Positions 27,801 to 42,800 of a stretch of DNA of 64,000 nt are shown here, one piece after another. The stretch covers positions 11,213,001-11,277,000 of the forward strand of contig NC_135200.1 of assembly GCF_050948175.1 (NCBI RefSeq), in the 5' to 3' direction. The DNA is from Xylocopa sonorina (taxonomy: Eukaryota > Arthropoda > Insecta > Hymenoptera > Apidae). The translations under genes and the position numbers were made by a program. How positions within the stretch are numbered: position 1 is the first letter of the stretch; the number at the start of each line of letters is the position of its first letter. Below the pieces are notes generated by a model. That model was not told where the DNA came from, made no database searches, and saw only the letters and a program-made list of their open reading frames with translations.

Positions 27801-30753
27801 TCCCGCCGCGTGCCTCGTAATTGATAAAGCGAGGAAAGCTCGTTGGTGCGCTGAAACAGTCGCCTCGTAAATCCTGTCACCGATGATCCGGAAAAACAGC
27901 AACGATTACGGTGACGCCCGACGATGGATCTTCGTCGACTCCTCGGAGGATGGAACAATACCATTAGCGCGTCGGTACGATGAAAGCTACGCTTGTTTCG
28001 CCGGGTGTTCCTCGAGGTTGCATACGGATATTTTCATCTCTGATGACTCTTAGAAAATGATTTTTTAGTCAAATTCTGTTTTCCTGGAAGCCTTAAAAAT
28101 CCTTCCATATTCCCTTCTATTCGTATATTTCTTTCAACCGTTTTTGTATGTGACAGCTAATACGATTAGAATTGTTACCCCGCGATACGACTACAACGAT
28201 AATCGTTAAAACGTATTAAACTGTTGCTACCCCATCGGGCAGGCACGCGTTGAATATTCATTAACGATTTGTTTCTCGTTACGCCGCTGATCTATCATAA
28301 TCCCGATTTGCATAGCGTGAAAAATCTGCTTGCCGTGTTCCCGCATGCGATCAGCCGAAAAACCAGCCCGTATTAAAAAGATAAATCAACGCCTGGGGGT
28401 GGAAGGGAGAACAAAGGGGGTGTGGAAGCGAGAAAGGGATAGGTAGAAGCGTCGAGAGTGGATTTAGGGTGTGGGATGATAGAAGGTGACACGCGGCGCA
28501 TGCAATTGATCTCGCGAAGCGTTTTCGACGCCAAACTAATCGGGTTTGACCGCGCGCCACCGTAAAGTATCGAACGGCACGCGTCGACATAATTCACTTA
28601 TGTTTGTTATGGGTTGCCATGGAGTGAGATATAACCTAGCCGAAACAGCTATTGTTGGCGACCCGCCAAAACCCAGCAAATATAGACGCCGGTTTGCTCT
28701 CCGCATCCCCTAAGATTCGTAACCCGTTCATTACTCTCCGCGATCGTTATTCCTTTTCTTTTGCATCAGCCTCTCTCGAACCACCCTCCATCGCGCGGTC
28801 TTCCGTTTTACGACTTCTCGTTCCTGTTTGCTCTTCACCGGCTGCCGGAATAAACTTCGCCGCTACCTGTTCCCCGGTAATTCGATTTAATTCCCGCCGC
28901 GGAGTTCGAGTACAGAATATAAAGAATAGATTTTAAAAGCTTTCCACTTTTTATCGGGCTAAAAAGCAGTTTTTGCACGGGAACGAGGAAACAGCTACAA
29001 GTAAACAATCCATTTAGGACACTCCTGTGAAGGAACTCTATGAACCGCCGTCGCTCTTCGGGAACTCTGCTACATTAACCCCCCGCTCTACCCCGCGGCC
29101 GAACAAAACCCATTTAAACTCACCAATGTCCACTACCCTTCGTCGTTCTCCGCGAAACAAGTTCCCGTATCGGACACGAAGTCTGATTAAAAACGCGGAC
29201 ATCCCTCGACTCGCAAGAAATATCATCTCACAGCGAGGCGAACAAAATCCATTTAGAGTTGCGGCCAAGATATACCCGATAACGGTTTCTTACCCCTGTC
29301 TCGCTTCTTCGCGGGCGTTTCAGGTGATCTTGATAGAAAAAGTTTCCTCGAGGAACCGGACGTCCCTCGTCCCGGAAGGAAAAAGTCGTTGAATTTTCGC
29401 CCGGATCCACGGCGGATGGCCGGTGAATTTTGAGTCGGCCTGACGAGCCTAGCTCGAGTAGCAAAAACGAGGGCGAGGAAGGGCGCGGCGGAGGGGTCGC
29501 GGAGGAACGCACAACTCGCTCGAAGCGGCCGCGATCGTTTAATATTCCGGCTCGTAACCGCGCAGAGTGCCCATCCGGACGCAAGTTGCCTCGGTTATCC
29601 AGCTTCGAAACTTTCGTGACGGCCTCTCGTCGAGTTTCGCCACGATTCCTGGTGCACGCTAAATATCGCCGCGCGCGACCTGCAACCGGAACGCGGCGGC
29701 GATCGACGCGACGATACAAAGCTACCGCGCGAATTTCTCAAGCTTCCGCAAACTCTGTCGTCTGAAACTTGAAAGCCACGCGTGCTCGTGCGTATTTTTT
29801 TTCCCTTTAAATCTTGTTTCACTTCTCCGTCGCTATTGTACCAGCGTGTTTTATTATCGTGATATCGCAACGTACAGGTCTCTCGGCGAACCATTATGCA
29901 CGATATCTCGTCGCAAATTAAGTGAGCGAGCATCGTCGAAAAATTACGTCCACGGTGGATGAAAAGTGCCCTTCCAGACTGGAACTTCGCACGCGGCGCG
30001 ACGGGAATAAATTTGAAAGATTGTATTAATCGCGCTCGGGGAAGATGAAATTAACGTTGTAACAAGATTCTACAAAGTTGGGAAGTAACTTAACCGTCGC
30101 TTAAATATCGTTCCCATTCATTACACGACATTTCCGCGGAGAAGAGGAGACCGCCGCGTAGCTAACAATACCACGAAGCCAGACATCTATATCGCGAAAT
30201 TCTTAATTAAAAATCTAAATTTTCCACTTTCAAACTTCTACATACGCCTCATCTACATTACATTGCTATCTTAAACTGTATACCATACAACGAATGAAAT
30301 TTACGCATAGTTGAAAAAACATGTTCCGTACAAATATTCGAATAATCAAATTTTCGACTCAAAGAGAAGGGGGGTGCATTTTCCGGTCGTAAATTCCGAT
30401 GCAAAATAGGATGCAACATTCTAGATCGATCCGGAAGAGCGTTTATTTATCACCGCGTGCCGGTGACAGTCTCCGAATCCTCGTGGCGGCCTTTCACGCC
30501 GGCTTGTCTGGATTAGCGCGCTGCAACTGGGTCAGCTGCAGCCTCGATATCGACGCGCCGTTTCCCTCTCTTTCTCTCTGTCTCTCGCCATACCTCTCTA
30601 GGCGTATGCATCGCCATCCATGAAAGTTGCGGCGCAAGGATTTTATTTATGAGTTTGTTTGCGGACGAGCGCGACCCTCTCGCCGATAAGTGGCTATGGG
30701 GCCCCCTCGTGGAAGCGTGCTTCTGGCAGATTGCACGCGCGGTTACAGGGGTT

Positions 30754-30828
<75 letters not shown>

Positions 30829-33800
30829 AAGAGAGGTGGAGGAAAACCACCGCTTAGCAGAGGGGGTTGAATTGGCCCGATAACGGGTCCGAGGCTCGGA
30901 TGGTTCTTTATTTACCATAAAATTCGCCCGGCGCTCGCCGAGGCGGAATGGATTTCGCGGCCGCGGCCAAAATTTTATTACCGTTCGCTTGACAAACCGC
31001 CCAATTACATTCTAACCACCGATACGTTAATAGAGCCATTTTTCCCGGTATAAAAAAAAAAAGAGGAAGGCAAAAGCGATGCGAGCCACGCGCAAACAAA
31101 CGAAAAGAGGAAAAAAAAAAATTGCATTCTTTATTCGATCAGCGGCGCACAGTTCACCGGCTGACCGCAACCGGAGGGGCGGACGAACGAGAGTTGGGTG
31201 GGTTGGAAACATTTTTGTTCGCGTTCGGCGACGCGAGTTCGATAAAAACGCGCCTATCCCGCGCCCATACAGAGGCGCGAATGGAGGACCGTTTAGCGCC
31301 GGTACCGGCCGATTTATCGCGTCGAAACGGGGTTGATGATCGGGAAAATCGAACTCGCCGGTGTTACCACGAATCGGAAGTTTCTCATTTCGCTCCCACG
31401 CTGCTTGACGTTTCTATCCAGCCAGTCAAACGGGGCAGGAACGAACGAAAGACGAAAAAAAGGAAGAAGAAGAAGTAGTGGGAGAAACTTTCTACCCCCG
31501 TAGTTACAGCGGCTTGCACGACTCCGATAAGGGCTGCAATTACCTATCGACCCAGTAATTGTCCGGCTGGATTATAACCATCAAGGAGAGGGTACCCGTT
31601 TCTCGACCCTTGCCGCGAGGGCGAAGCGCGCGCTGAAACACCGTATTATAAAAGACGAGCGCACCTCGGAGGGAAAAGGAACGAGGGAACGGCGAATTCG
31701 CAGCGTTGTACTACCGACGTATCAATTTACCCGGAAACTAGTTATCCGCGCATCCCACCGCGCGTGTACTTAGCAGATTGCCTGGTCGGGAGAGCGCGTG
31801 CCACGCGGGCGTGCTCGCGAAAACTGGCTCCGACCGGTGCATTACATCGGGACGTATTCATATTCATAGGTGTTCCGCGAACTGCTAGAATTTCGCGATC
31901 TTGCGAACGCATCCAGACACGCACCCTTCCGATAACTACCGGCTCACGTGATTTACTGTAATTTCGCCGCGCGGAGGATCGTGTCTCGCGTGCCCGCGCG
32001 GCGGTTCCGCGTACATGCGATTTTTGCCGCGGCCGGTCCGCGCCGGGCCTCGTTTCCCGAAGCAAAGAAGTTATCGAGCGATTAAATCGTTCGTTTGGAG
32101 AAAATTGAGGAACGGTGCCGCAGCTTTCGTGACCTTCCAGAGGGGTGGTAGTGGTTCCGCTTGAACCGCGCTCTGCTCTTCGTGGCAATACGAGACGAAG
32201 TTTCAGACGGTTGTTCTCTTTTTATCAACAAATCGATGTTTCTCTGGGAAACGATATTACTTTTTAGAAAAATCGGGATTGACTAAACGAGATTGAAGAA
32301 CAGAGTGTTCGAGAGGAGAGAGAGGGTGAACAGGGGTCAACCATCAAATCCAATCTTGTCAGAGCAGAAAGAAAACGTCGCATTCTCGAGCAGACTCGAC
32401 ACGGAGAAGACGAAAATCTATGCGAATAGGAATCGCGGACGAACGGAAGAGTCGCGCGGATTGAAAATCAAGGATAATCGAATCGCTTTCGGGGGAGGGA
32501 AAACAGTATCGGCGAAGGAGCGTCGACCCGGCCGAGAGCAGTAATTCCGTTGGAATTACATCGGTTTTCGTGCGATGAAGTCGGTTTCCGAAATCGGTTC
32601 GGGTAACGAGCGCGAACGAGCGGCGTAACGAAGCGATGGGAACTGCAGAGAATAATGACACACGGGCCACGGCGGAAGCGCGACCGCGAGAAATATCCGA
32701 AAACTCCGGCCGGCTGTAATGGGATCTAGAAAAGGGAAACAAATGGATCCAATTAACGACGTCGAACCGTGGAATATTGAAAATATCGGACGAAGTAATT
32801 AAAATACACACGGCTCGCGGTCCGCTGGGTCCTTTTAACAAATTGATTACTACGTAACCCCCCTCACCCTATCCCGGATACGTGGCAATTGCGATACTTT
32901 CAGCGAAGGCATAATCGTTAGAAATAATCGTACCGTAATAATACCTCCCGAGGTTTCCTTCCAATTTCCATGTAATATCTTCTTCCATTCCTTCTTTTCC
33001 TTCTACTTTCCAACAGTCCGTAACATTATGAAGGTTGTTTCAAAATCTAATTTAAACGCTCGCGTTCCGGATTGATTAGGTCGTAAAGTTAGGTAACGGA
33101 GGAGATGATCTTTATGCTGAAACCTCGCTCGCATCATCATTACTTTATAATGATGCAATCCAGACAATTTATTCGTCGTTATTATTAGAAGCGGAGGGCC
33201 GTGACGTCGTTCCCATTTATTGTTGAACGAGCGCAGGTGAACGCGATGATGCGCTCGATTCCTTTCAGCGTCTTTCCTAGCGCTTCGCAACGATAAGCAA
33301 ACAAACCGTCCCTGTCAGCGGGGTACGATCCCGCGATTTATACCGAGCTCCGTGAATTATCGATCTATTCGCGGGTTTCAACGAAATTTTTACCGTCTCC
33401 TATTTCCGTTCTCTGCTCTTCGCGCGCGTTGCTCCCTCGGCTACGATTTTTCTTCGTATCGTCAAGTTCTTGGACCAACCAACGATCTGCAGTTCCCTTT
33501 GGTACCGGAAATAAAATTTCTCTTCGCTTAGTTAATTCGCTGAGTTCACAAGCATCGAAATAGTAATTCGATCGATATTTCTTGGTACCCGTAAAAATAG
33601 AATCACGGCAACGGATGGGGAAATTTTTAGAAATTGGTCGATTCGTGGTCAGCGAACCTACGATTCCGCGAATAGAGAGGCGAGAATCAGATGGCGGTCG
33701 GAATTCGTGAAATCGCGGGCACGATCGTCAGCCGTCGGTGGATTTATTTGTCTGTCATCGATTATCGAACCGTATTGGCCGTCGTTATTCCAGCCCGGCT

Positions 33801-36800
33801 CGAGCCCCGGAATCCGTCCTAGAATTCATTTCCTATTCGCGTACAAATAGATCCCCCGATGAAATTCCCCTACCCCCCTCCGGTATTCTCATTCTACGCG
33901 AGCTTCCCGCAAATTTTTTTATTCTTCTCATTTCCGAAGGAATCCGTCCTTGGGACCTCCTACTCAGGACGAGCTGCCTACGTGTCCGTAAGCTACTTTA
34001 TATGCAAATAACATCTGGTGACTGTCTAACGCGCAGCTGTATACAATTTTTTGATACGGATCGATGTTCTAACGGAATTCACTCGCGTCTGGAACGAGTT
34101 TATAAATTCTTCCCGCGAGCCAAAGAAGACACTCGGACGAACTGATTTATCATAGTCTCCGGTAGAAATCGTTTGAATAGAAAAAAAAGAAGAAGAAAGA
34201 AACGAGGAATCGATCGCGGATAAATATAAATATCTGAAATCGTTCTCGCTTTTTCACTCGGGAGAACACCTCGATATCCGGTGAGATCTCAAGGCTACCA
34301 GCTTGAAAGGCGTTCCATGTCCGTTGATAAACCGCTCGAAATATAATAAGGAGAGCACGACAACCGGCCACGCCGGCGAAGTCGTTCACCCGACACGTCG
34401 AGCGCGGCGTTTCGCGTAATAGTTTAATCGTTAACGTTCGCTACGCTACATGGTGAACGGCGCCGGGCGACTTCCGGTTAACGAGCGGTTAAACCGCCCC
34501 GACTCCCGCGCCACCGTCCGTGCCCGATGAATCGAAAACCGCACGCCGACGTTACGAATCGAACGTCGTAAAGATAAACTGGTTCGCCATTCAAGCGATC
34601 CGAACGTTTATTATTGAACACGCCAGCGGACTCGAGGCGAACATCCAGATATTTAGAGCGTTTCCAGGTCCGACTTCTTCTCCTTCGGCGCACCAGCTGC
34701 TCCCATCGACGACCTGGCGAATGCCAGATGGAAAATTCGCTGCCTTTGCTTCGCCAAATGTTATCTTTCTTTAATATTCGCTCGGGAATATGATTTTATT
34801 ATGCGGCGAGCACGCGCGTCGGGGTTAAAATTACCCGGTGAAAGAGCTCGTACGGCTTGTTTCACGCAACGATGATACGGCTGCAATTTTTCTTCTTTCT
34901 TCTTGAGAGTGTCAGAACGGAAAGAACGTCGTCGATTCGCGATGCTGGTAACACTGATTTCTAACTGATTTCTTTTACTCCACAGGTGATATGGAAATCC
35001 TGGCATACTTTTTCGGCCCGATAGGCGTACTGCTCGCAGTGAATCTGCTATTCTTCGCTGCGACCGCCCGCGAGCTGACGTGCGGCCTGTGGAAAGGCGA
35101 ATTCGTGAAGAGCACCACGGAACGGTAAGTGAATTTTTCCGGCTCGATCAGACGACAGGCGAGTCGAAGGGAAACTCCGCGTCTGACGCCACGAGGTTTC
35201 CTTCTCTAAATTAAGTTTCCGCCCTCCCCATCGGTTCACGCCCTGTCTTCCCGAGATTCCGTCAATCTTGCACACCGTCGACATCGAATACACCCGCACT
35301 ACAGACCTTTATGCAGATTTAGATTTTTGCGAACACCGCTAAACAAACGAAACTTGCACGGAGACTCGTCTCGTCCTTTAAAGAGCGCACCACGCGCTTT
35401 AACGCGTACCGCGTACATCTCTTTTTATCCGCATTCTATAGCTTCTCGCGCATTGAAATTACTCATAAATGCATAAACACTCGCAGGTATAACGGTTCCC
35501 ACATCCACGGGAGAAAGAACAACGTTTACACGCGAACTTCCCGGCGAGATCGACGGATTCGTAAACGCGTTCTGCATCTCGCGAGCAGTCGTGCGGTCTT
35601 CGTTTCGTCTAAATATTTGCTGGGTTTTTCCACGAACCCTCTAACAACATCGCGCCGTTGGTGCACGATTTTTTAACGAAAGAATCGACCGTACGCGGGA
35701 CGAAGCGAAACCGAGTCTCAGCCTCGCGATGGAAAATTACACTTTCCGCGGCTACTTCCGTGGACTACGTACCCGCAACACCCGAATTACTCCGCGTCCG
35801 TGCTATTCTCGGTCCCTCGGAGTCCCGCTTTTAGAGCGGTGCCACGTTTGCGGAAGATGTAGATCGCGTTAAGCCTAAAAACGACGGCGAAACTTTTCCC
35901 GTTACTTCGAGCAACCCTCCCGAATTGTCCGACATCCAATCTGGTCCCGCGTTATCTCTGCACTCTAGACCAATGCTGTCCTCCAGCCGTGTCTTCGGAT
36001 AAGCCAGAAATTACCCCGGGAAACGGCTCGAGACGCGCGCCCTTGGCGAACCGCCGCGGGGCGCGGCCGCGTTTCCACCGGTCGCGGAAACTTGAAGAGA
36101 GAAACGATTACGTTGCTCCGTGATAAATCACGGTAAGCTTTGCGCGAGCGTCCTGACGAAGTTAAAGGAGTCTTCGGTTTATTTGCCCAGCAGTGGAGGC
36201 GCGACGACGCGCAACGATTAACAGAAGTACACTGAAACGGAAACACGGAACAGCCCGCGCAGCCACCATTTTACCGCCCCCGGGGCGAACGGTGCTTTAT
36301 TTCGACGCGAAGGACAACGCCTGGGGCCGATAAGTATCAAGGATAACTGGTCCCACCGTGGACCACCGCGTCCATGGCAGATAATCGAGATCAGCGAACG
36401 CTTAACCTCGGGACGTTTACTCAAATTAATCTCTTTCCGTAGTATCCGTGGTTCTACTCCGTTTTTTAGAAAGTCTGGTAATAGTGACACGTTTCAAATT
36501 TAGTACCACGAACTCGGTAAGGATAACGTTGATTAAAGATGTAAAAGGCAAGGCGATATTAATTCCTTCTTTCCGCGGGAGCGGGATTTGACGAGGAATT
36601 ATCCTGAAGCAATGAAACGTGGAAGTTACGACGAACCTGCTCTCGAGATTCTATAAGACTGCTTCATGGAGATAGTAATTTACAAGGTTCTACTGCGAAT
36701 AAACAAGGGTTCTGGCAACTTTATCAAAGAGCAACAAGTTTCCTCGAGCCGAGTGATATTTATTAGCGAGAGAAAAAGAAGTGGAAGTAAATACAATTCT

Positions 36801-39800
36801 TTAACGATGGTGAAATAGCCGGGATCCGAAGGAGATGTCGCGTAGTCCGCGTTAAAAATACTGTACGAACCGAATAAAACGTCTGGAACGCGGTAATATA
36901 ACAACCGTTGTCAACATTTTTGCGCGAGAGGTAGACAAAGCGGAGGGTACGTCTGAGACACGGTTGGAACGATCGACCAAACAAACCTTTTCGCGATTCT
37001 TTGAAGAAAGTGTCCAACAGGACGTGAAAATATCGTTCGGGCCGCGTCGCGTCACCCGCGTCCCGTCTCGCCCACCCCCATCGATCTCTGATACGGGGCG
37101 ACGAGCAGAGTCGTTTGACGAATCACATTTTTTCGGATATTTATGCCCGGGGCAGCTGGCAGCCTTTTCACCGAACGGCCGGGCTCAAAGGAGAATTTAT
37201 TTTATCACAGCCGCGCCGACAGATATCAGGCATCGAATCGTTATTTTTCATTCGTACGTCGTCCCTTCGAACCACCTTTTGCTCCCTCGCCCCCGTGCGA
37301 AATTGATATTGACGATCTCAATTTGCGATTCTCTTTCGGTCCCGCGTCTCCTCACCCCCTGTTGTCGCGATCTCTGTCTGGCTGCACGGAAGAGGGACCG
37401 TGACGCGGCGTCGGATAAAATGCCGAATGGAGATTCTCTCGCAGTTCGACTCTCTGACCGTTTTTTCCCTATCCGTAATTTCGATGAGCTCCCTCTCTTT
37501 CATTCGCCACGCTCGCCCCTTCCGCTAATGCGAATATTCGAACTTACGCTCTTTGGTACTACGTGCGTACCAGTTATACGCGGACGATTCATACGATTCA
37601 CACGCGATTCGATGAGTTTGCAGCTAATGCGAATACTCGAAGCTTCATTTTTTATGTTGCGAATAAACACGCGGAGAGCACCGATACTCGAGGCAACGCG
37701 ATTCAACTCCTACTCCGAAGAATTTCAGATTATTTGAACTCTACGCGCGGGTTTGTAGAACAGTGAGTTTGAAAAGTATAGAAGAAGACAGATTTGACGG
37801 TTTAAGTGGAAAAGCTGAATAGACTGGTGGTTTACGTCAGCTTGAATAACTCTTGTTTCCAGAATTTCCCGAAACGGCATGGCCGTCGTGGAATCGAAGG
37901 CTCGTGGAAAGATATTTGTTGATCCCCGGCGAGCTAATTCGTGGTATTTCCATGTGGCTTTCAACGAACTCTTTGACGAATCGCGCGCGAGCAATATTTA
38001 TTCCATTTAACGCGAATACCTTGGATTTTCTGCGGTGGTCTGAAAAAATAGAGCGTAAAATAGAAAGCAAATGTTAGGCGAGTCAACGATAATCAAACAA
38101 TTCCGTTTAACGATGGTGTTTGTCGAAAAACTCGAGGACGAGTTTGATGTGGTAGATAATGGTTAAAAAATCGAATCTTTTTTAGAACACGCGAATAAAA
38201 AGATGTAGGAATTTTTTTTATCTCTGTCCAGATTGATGCAGGACTTTTTCGATGGTCTTTTTTCTTAGCGTACTCTCTTTACACAGTGTATTTAAAAAAA
38301 TATCCGATCCAAGTTGAAAAGTAAATCAGACACAAAAATAAATGTATAAATATTGTTGAAATTCCCTCTGCTAGCTTCTCGAAAATATCTCCCAACAATA
38401 AATATTAATAAGACCGGCCGATAAATTCCCACAGCGCGTGAGATCCGAAAAAATCTTCGCTTACCGTTGGACAAAATGTTCCGATTTATTTCTCTTCAAC
38501 TCATAAATCGTGTAAAATGACGAATACAAGAAAAAGAGCAATCGTCACGGCACGAAAATATCCAACGGCAACGCGTCACCGAGGGAACGTTCCGTCGAGA
38601 ATGACAAAAAAAAAAAAAAAAAACAGTAAAACTTAAATAAAAAAAAAAACTTGTAGAAAACTCGTGACTCGTTCATTCACTAACCATCCCATGAATGGGC
38701 GCGCGGCGTCGTGGGTACTCTGTTAACGATTCAAAAGTCCCGCATCGGTGCCAAAATAAACGCGTCGCAAATAAAGCTGGGCCGTTGCGTCGTGACGGTC
38801 TCAAAGGGGGATAAAAGGAGAATAAGAGAAGAAAAGAAGCTCCTCCGTGGCTGTGCACGGGGGCCCATGGGCGACGAGGATACAGGTCGAACGTAAACGC
38901 GATAAAACACGCCGCTATAACTGTCAGCTGGACGATGCGGGCAGATGCAGTCGTCACGTTGCAACGTTTTCGTTCCGTCTCCCTTTTTTTTACCGCCCGC
39001 TGCCCCGCCTCTCCGTCGTTCCTCGCCGGATCGTAAAGTGGAGACCTGTGTATTCGAGGGATCCCGGATGGATGCTGTGGATCGCCAAGTGGTCGAGAAA
39101 AATCGAAGATTCCACCCTACGCGCTCTGCGTGACAGCGCTCGCGAATGGAGCTAGGCATTTCCTCAGAGTCACGCCTGCTTCGTACCTGTTGGTCGTGTC
39201 TGTTCCCCGGACCCACCGGCGCTAATCTCTTCTGGACCGTAATAAATGAATTTACTTTACGGCGGTGTCTTCTGTGTGCTGTTAGCGATTTTTATTTGTC
39301 CTCCACACGGTCGTTTCTCAGCCTCTGTTCGACGATGGCTGAGTCACTCAACACCTGAGAAGTTCACGTTTTTTCGTACCGGCACCTCCCATTTCTTCTT
39401 TTCTCCTCCACGTTCTTAAAAACGTTCGAAAGTGACAAAAACGGTATTCAAAGGAAAGCGTTCGCGTTCTCGATCGCAGGAAAGGTCCGTTCTGCTCGTT
39501 TCCCGTTAATCCATTAAGGCCAGCTCGCAAGAAGCGTTGGAAGCTGAAATGATTCCATTCCGAGCGGCGGGGGTTTTCTACGGTGGCTACAAAGTTCCTC
39601 GGAAATTGCAATCGTAGTACCCGATACTTTGGCCGCTCGTTTTTTGTCGTTCCGCGATGGCTACGCGAAGAATATCCGTATGGTAATAACGTTCAGACGA
39701 AATGATCCTCATTAAACGTGTCTGCCTTTACGAGGAGTAACGAGCGATCGAAACTTGCGCATCGGTGTGTCGTTTCCACATTTTTCTTCCCTTCCTTCTC

Positions 39801-42800
39801 TTCTCCAATCCTTTTTTTATCCTCCTCTTTTTCTTTTTTTATTATTAATGTCGTCGATATTTCCAGTCTCAGACAGACGCTAACAATCCATATCCACCCT
39901 TTCTGTCTCGTTACGTCAATTAACTCGACGCTGGATCCGCGCTCCTTTCCGAACGCGGCGAGTGGCATTAATTTGAAGCGTCGAACAAAAATACGAATGC
40001 CTCTCCGCTTGGAATGACTTTCCTTCACCCTTCCGCGTATCCCCGTCCCGTTTCACACCGGCGTTCGTTCGGCCCAGGCCGCCCTCCGTTTTCAATTTCG
40101 CTCGATCCTTCGAGCGCTCCATCCGTTCGCTTCACCGCAGATTTCCCGTGATGGAAACGAACGATCTCGACACCTTGCTGCGATCCTCTAAACATAGCGG
40201 ACACTTGGTTATACCCGCGTACAAGAGCCGCCGTGGAGTGGACGAAACGAAGACCGATTGTTTGCGCTGTCCACTGTCCGACTGGTATCCAGTAAATGGA
40301 GAACGTCGAACGAGGAACCAATCTTTCGAGCGTCGACTCTGCGTCGACTTTAACAAGCGGAATAAGGGATATCTTGTGCATTCGTAGTTGTATGACACTC
40401 TAAACTCGTGTCACGAGCTTCGATCGGATCTGTTCGTTCTTGGAAAGCTTCTTCTTCTTCGTCGTCGTCGCGATCTGTTTGGCTCGCCTCGCGGCGGATC
40501 GGATGCATCGGTGATTCTCTCGACAACTGTGGCTGTTACTTTCTCGCACAGGTGATCGACCGTTTGTTTGCATTCCTTGGCTCGCGACGAGTCTCATGCG
40601 TATCACGCGCTTCCTCCACCGTCAGCGGCTCGCGAAAGGTTCGTCCTGCACGCGCGCGCGTTCGCCTCTTCTGTCTAATTTGTTTTCTTCGCATATCATT
40701 AGCCGTCGGGGCTTTCCACGCCTTCCGTCGTGTCAGCCCCTCCGGCCCTCCCGCTCGTTGTTTGGATTCAAATCGTCGCCGCGCGATGAATTTTTCAGCC
40801 GCCCCGGCTCCGATGAAATTTTCATCCGAGTAATAACCGGCAGACCGCCGCCACTGGAGTAACGGCGGATCGATAATAAAAGCCTTGCATCATTGATGAC
40901 GAAATCCCGACGATATTTCCATTAGTCTTCGTTTGGGACGTGACATCGTTGTCAAGTGTCGCGCTCGGTGTTATTCGAGTTTTAAAGGACGGACAACTGT
41001 AGAAACGAACACTGGACTTGTCGTTCGATGTATCGCTGGACATGCGAACCATTTTTCAGCAGGAAAAATTGATATCTCAATAATGGGACTAGCAGAACCG
41101 CAAGAATGGCGGATGGTTAACTGCTTGAAAAATTTCTAGAAAGTAACCAATCATTTCAGGGAATATTTGGGAAGAAATATGTATAAAGTAAGCTTGCCTC
41201 GTTAACAAATATCTTAATCAACCATAGTTGTGGATAAATTGATCGAGGTTCATTATCGAGTACTTACAATTATTACCATATAAAAAGCAATCCGTACGAA
41301 GTTTCAATTTTCTACAATGATTATATATAAGTCCAATTTCTAAGACGCGGAAATGCAAACTTGAACCAGGAGCATTTCAATCCACCCTGGCCGTAATAAG
41401 AAGATAACTTGAATAAGGATAAAATCTAACGACGTAATGGAATTCACTCTTGAACGATCGTAAACGCGTAGTTAATCGATCTGAAACGAGAGCCGAAGTA
41501 GAACGTTCATCGACGTCCCCGGTTTTTTTATTCGAACCTCGCATTATCGCAATTATGGTAATAACCAAGTATGTGCTCCTAGAACGGGTCGCGTCCTGTA
41601 ATAACGGGACGCAATATGCAACCTTCTATTTTCGCGGTGTCGCTAATTGTTACGAGCGCGGAGCATGCAAACATCCTGCGACTCGAAGCCGGTGGTGGGT
41701 CGAAAATAACGTCGAGACCAACCGCGGCGAAAGAAGGGAGAGATGACCGAGGCGGAAAAGCGGCAGGAAAGTTCCCGTTGCCGTTTAAGAACCGGAGGCG
41801 ACGCGACCCGATTCCGACTACCTTCTGCCTGCAATTTCGTACACGGTGGTCCGCCGAATATAGCATCCGAGGAGAGGTGGATGATGAAAGTTAAATTGAT
41901 CGCGCGATGACTGTAATAAACGTGCCATTATGGCCTATTACATAGGTGCTTCTACGAGGGATAATTAATCGCGGTTTCGAAACAGAATTTCAATCTCTTT
42001 AGATTGTTGGAAGGGTACTTACGGGATTTCCAATTCATCTCGTCGCGGCGAGAAAAGTAATAATCGATTCTATAATGTGGTACGCTTCAGAGTGTTTCTG
42101 GATACAGAATTTTTTAAACAAAAATACCAGCTACCCGTGTATATAAATTTGACGTGTAGTAATAATGAAAGAAACGACTGGACAACCTCGGGAGCACTCG
42201 AATGGAAAACGATAGAAGGGAGAGAGGGCTCCGTGACCTTTATAACGCTGTAATTTCGCGACACGACACCGTAACGGTCCGCGAATACTCAGCCGTAACG
42301 AATTAATAATGCTTTGACTTCGACCACAATGCGATGCATACATTACACGCGCGGTGCAACGTGTCACGCTGAACAAACGGATACGTTTGCGGCCTGATTT
42401 ATGCACGTCGTAATTGAACACCGCGCTAATTGAATCGGGACGGTTTTTGTCGCCGGAAATTTGCGTCGCGGTTACCTGCGCCCTCGCTGATGGACAATAT
42501 CTCTCTAACAGAAATGGAAGATCGCTCCTACGCTCGCCGGTAAAATAACGTATTCTTACACCTTATACGAGCATCCGAAAAGATAATGCGCGCAGGGGAT
42601 TTCTAAAAGTGTTCCTCCTTGAATCACAGCTTTCCAAGTTCTTCGTCTGTTAATTCAAAGCACAATGACCACCATAAATCTACGAAGCTACCTAGAAAAA
42701 AAGTGGAATTCCTCCAAGGCACCCACATCTTCACAAACGACTGCTTTAAGTTACCCAATTACTTATCAAACTCCCTCCTTCATTTTTACAAGATAGACGA

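Larger units (their letters stand above)
18815..34985 (+). other. mthl1: Large mthl1 intron (16.2 kb)
   Basis: Bounded by a GTGAGT donor and a pyrimidine-rich CACAG acceptor, with codon phase 1 preserved across it. It contains a TAATTA-rich stretch at 19520-19990, a direct repeat pair at 20822 and 21027, an E-box palindrome at 21203-21214, a CTCG tetranucleotide run at 21596-21615, related 65-bp elements at 23505, 24277 and 25098, and a 68-bp GA tract at 30758. No nested gene on either strand could be supported. Size and content are compatible with a regulatory intron. Confidence 0.85.

Noticed and set aside
33128..33156. Short ATCATTA/TAATGAT inverted repeat
   Set aside because: Arms of only about 9 bases with a bulge; expected by chance in AT-rich sequence.
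36964..37737. 257-codon open frame on plus strand
   Set aside because: Lies inside a defined mthl1 intron, has no recognisable domain and mixed Arg/Ser/Phe-rich composition. CpG-rich DNA yields such frames by chance.
38673..38957. 94-codon minus-strand frame starting with a signal-peptide-like segment
   Set aside because: Only the first 25 residues look plausible; the rest is low-complexity and basic, and it lies in an mthl1 intron.
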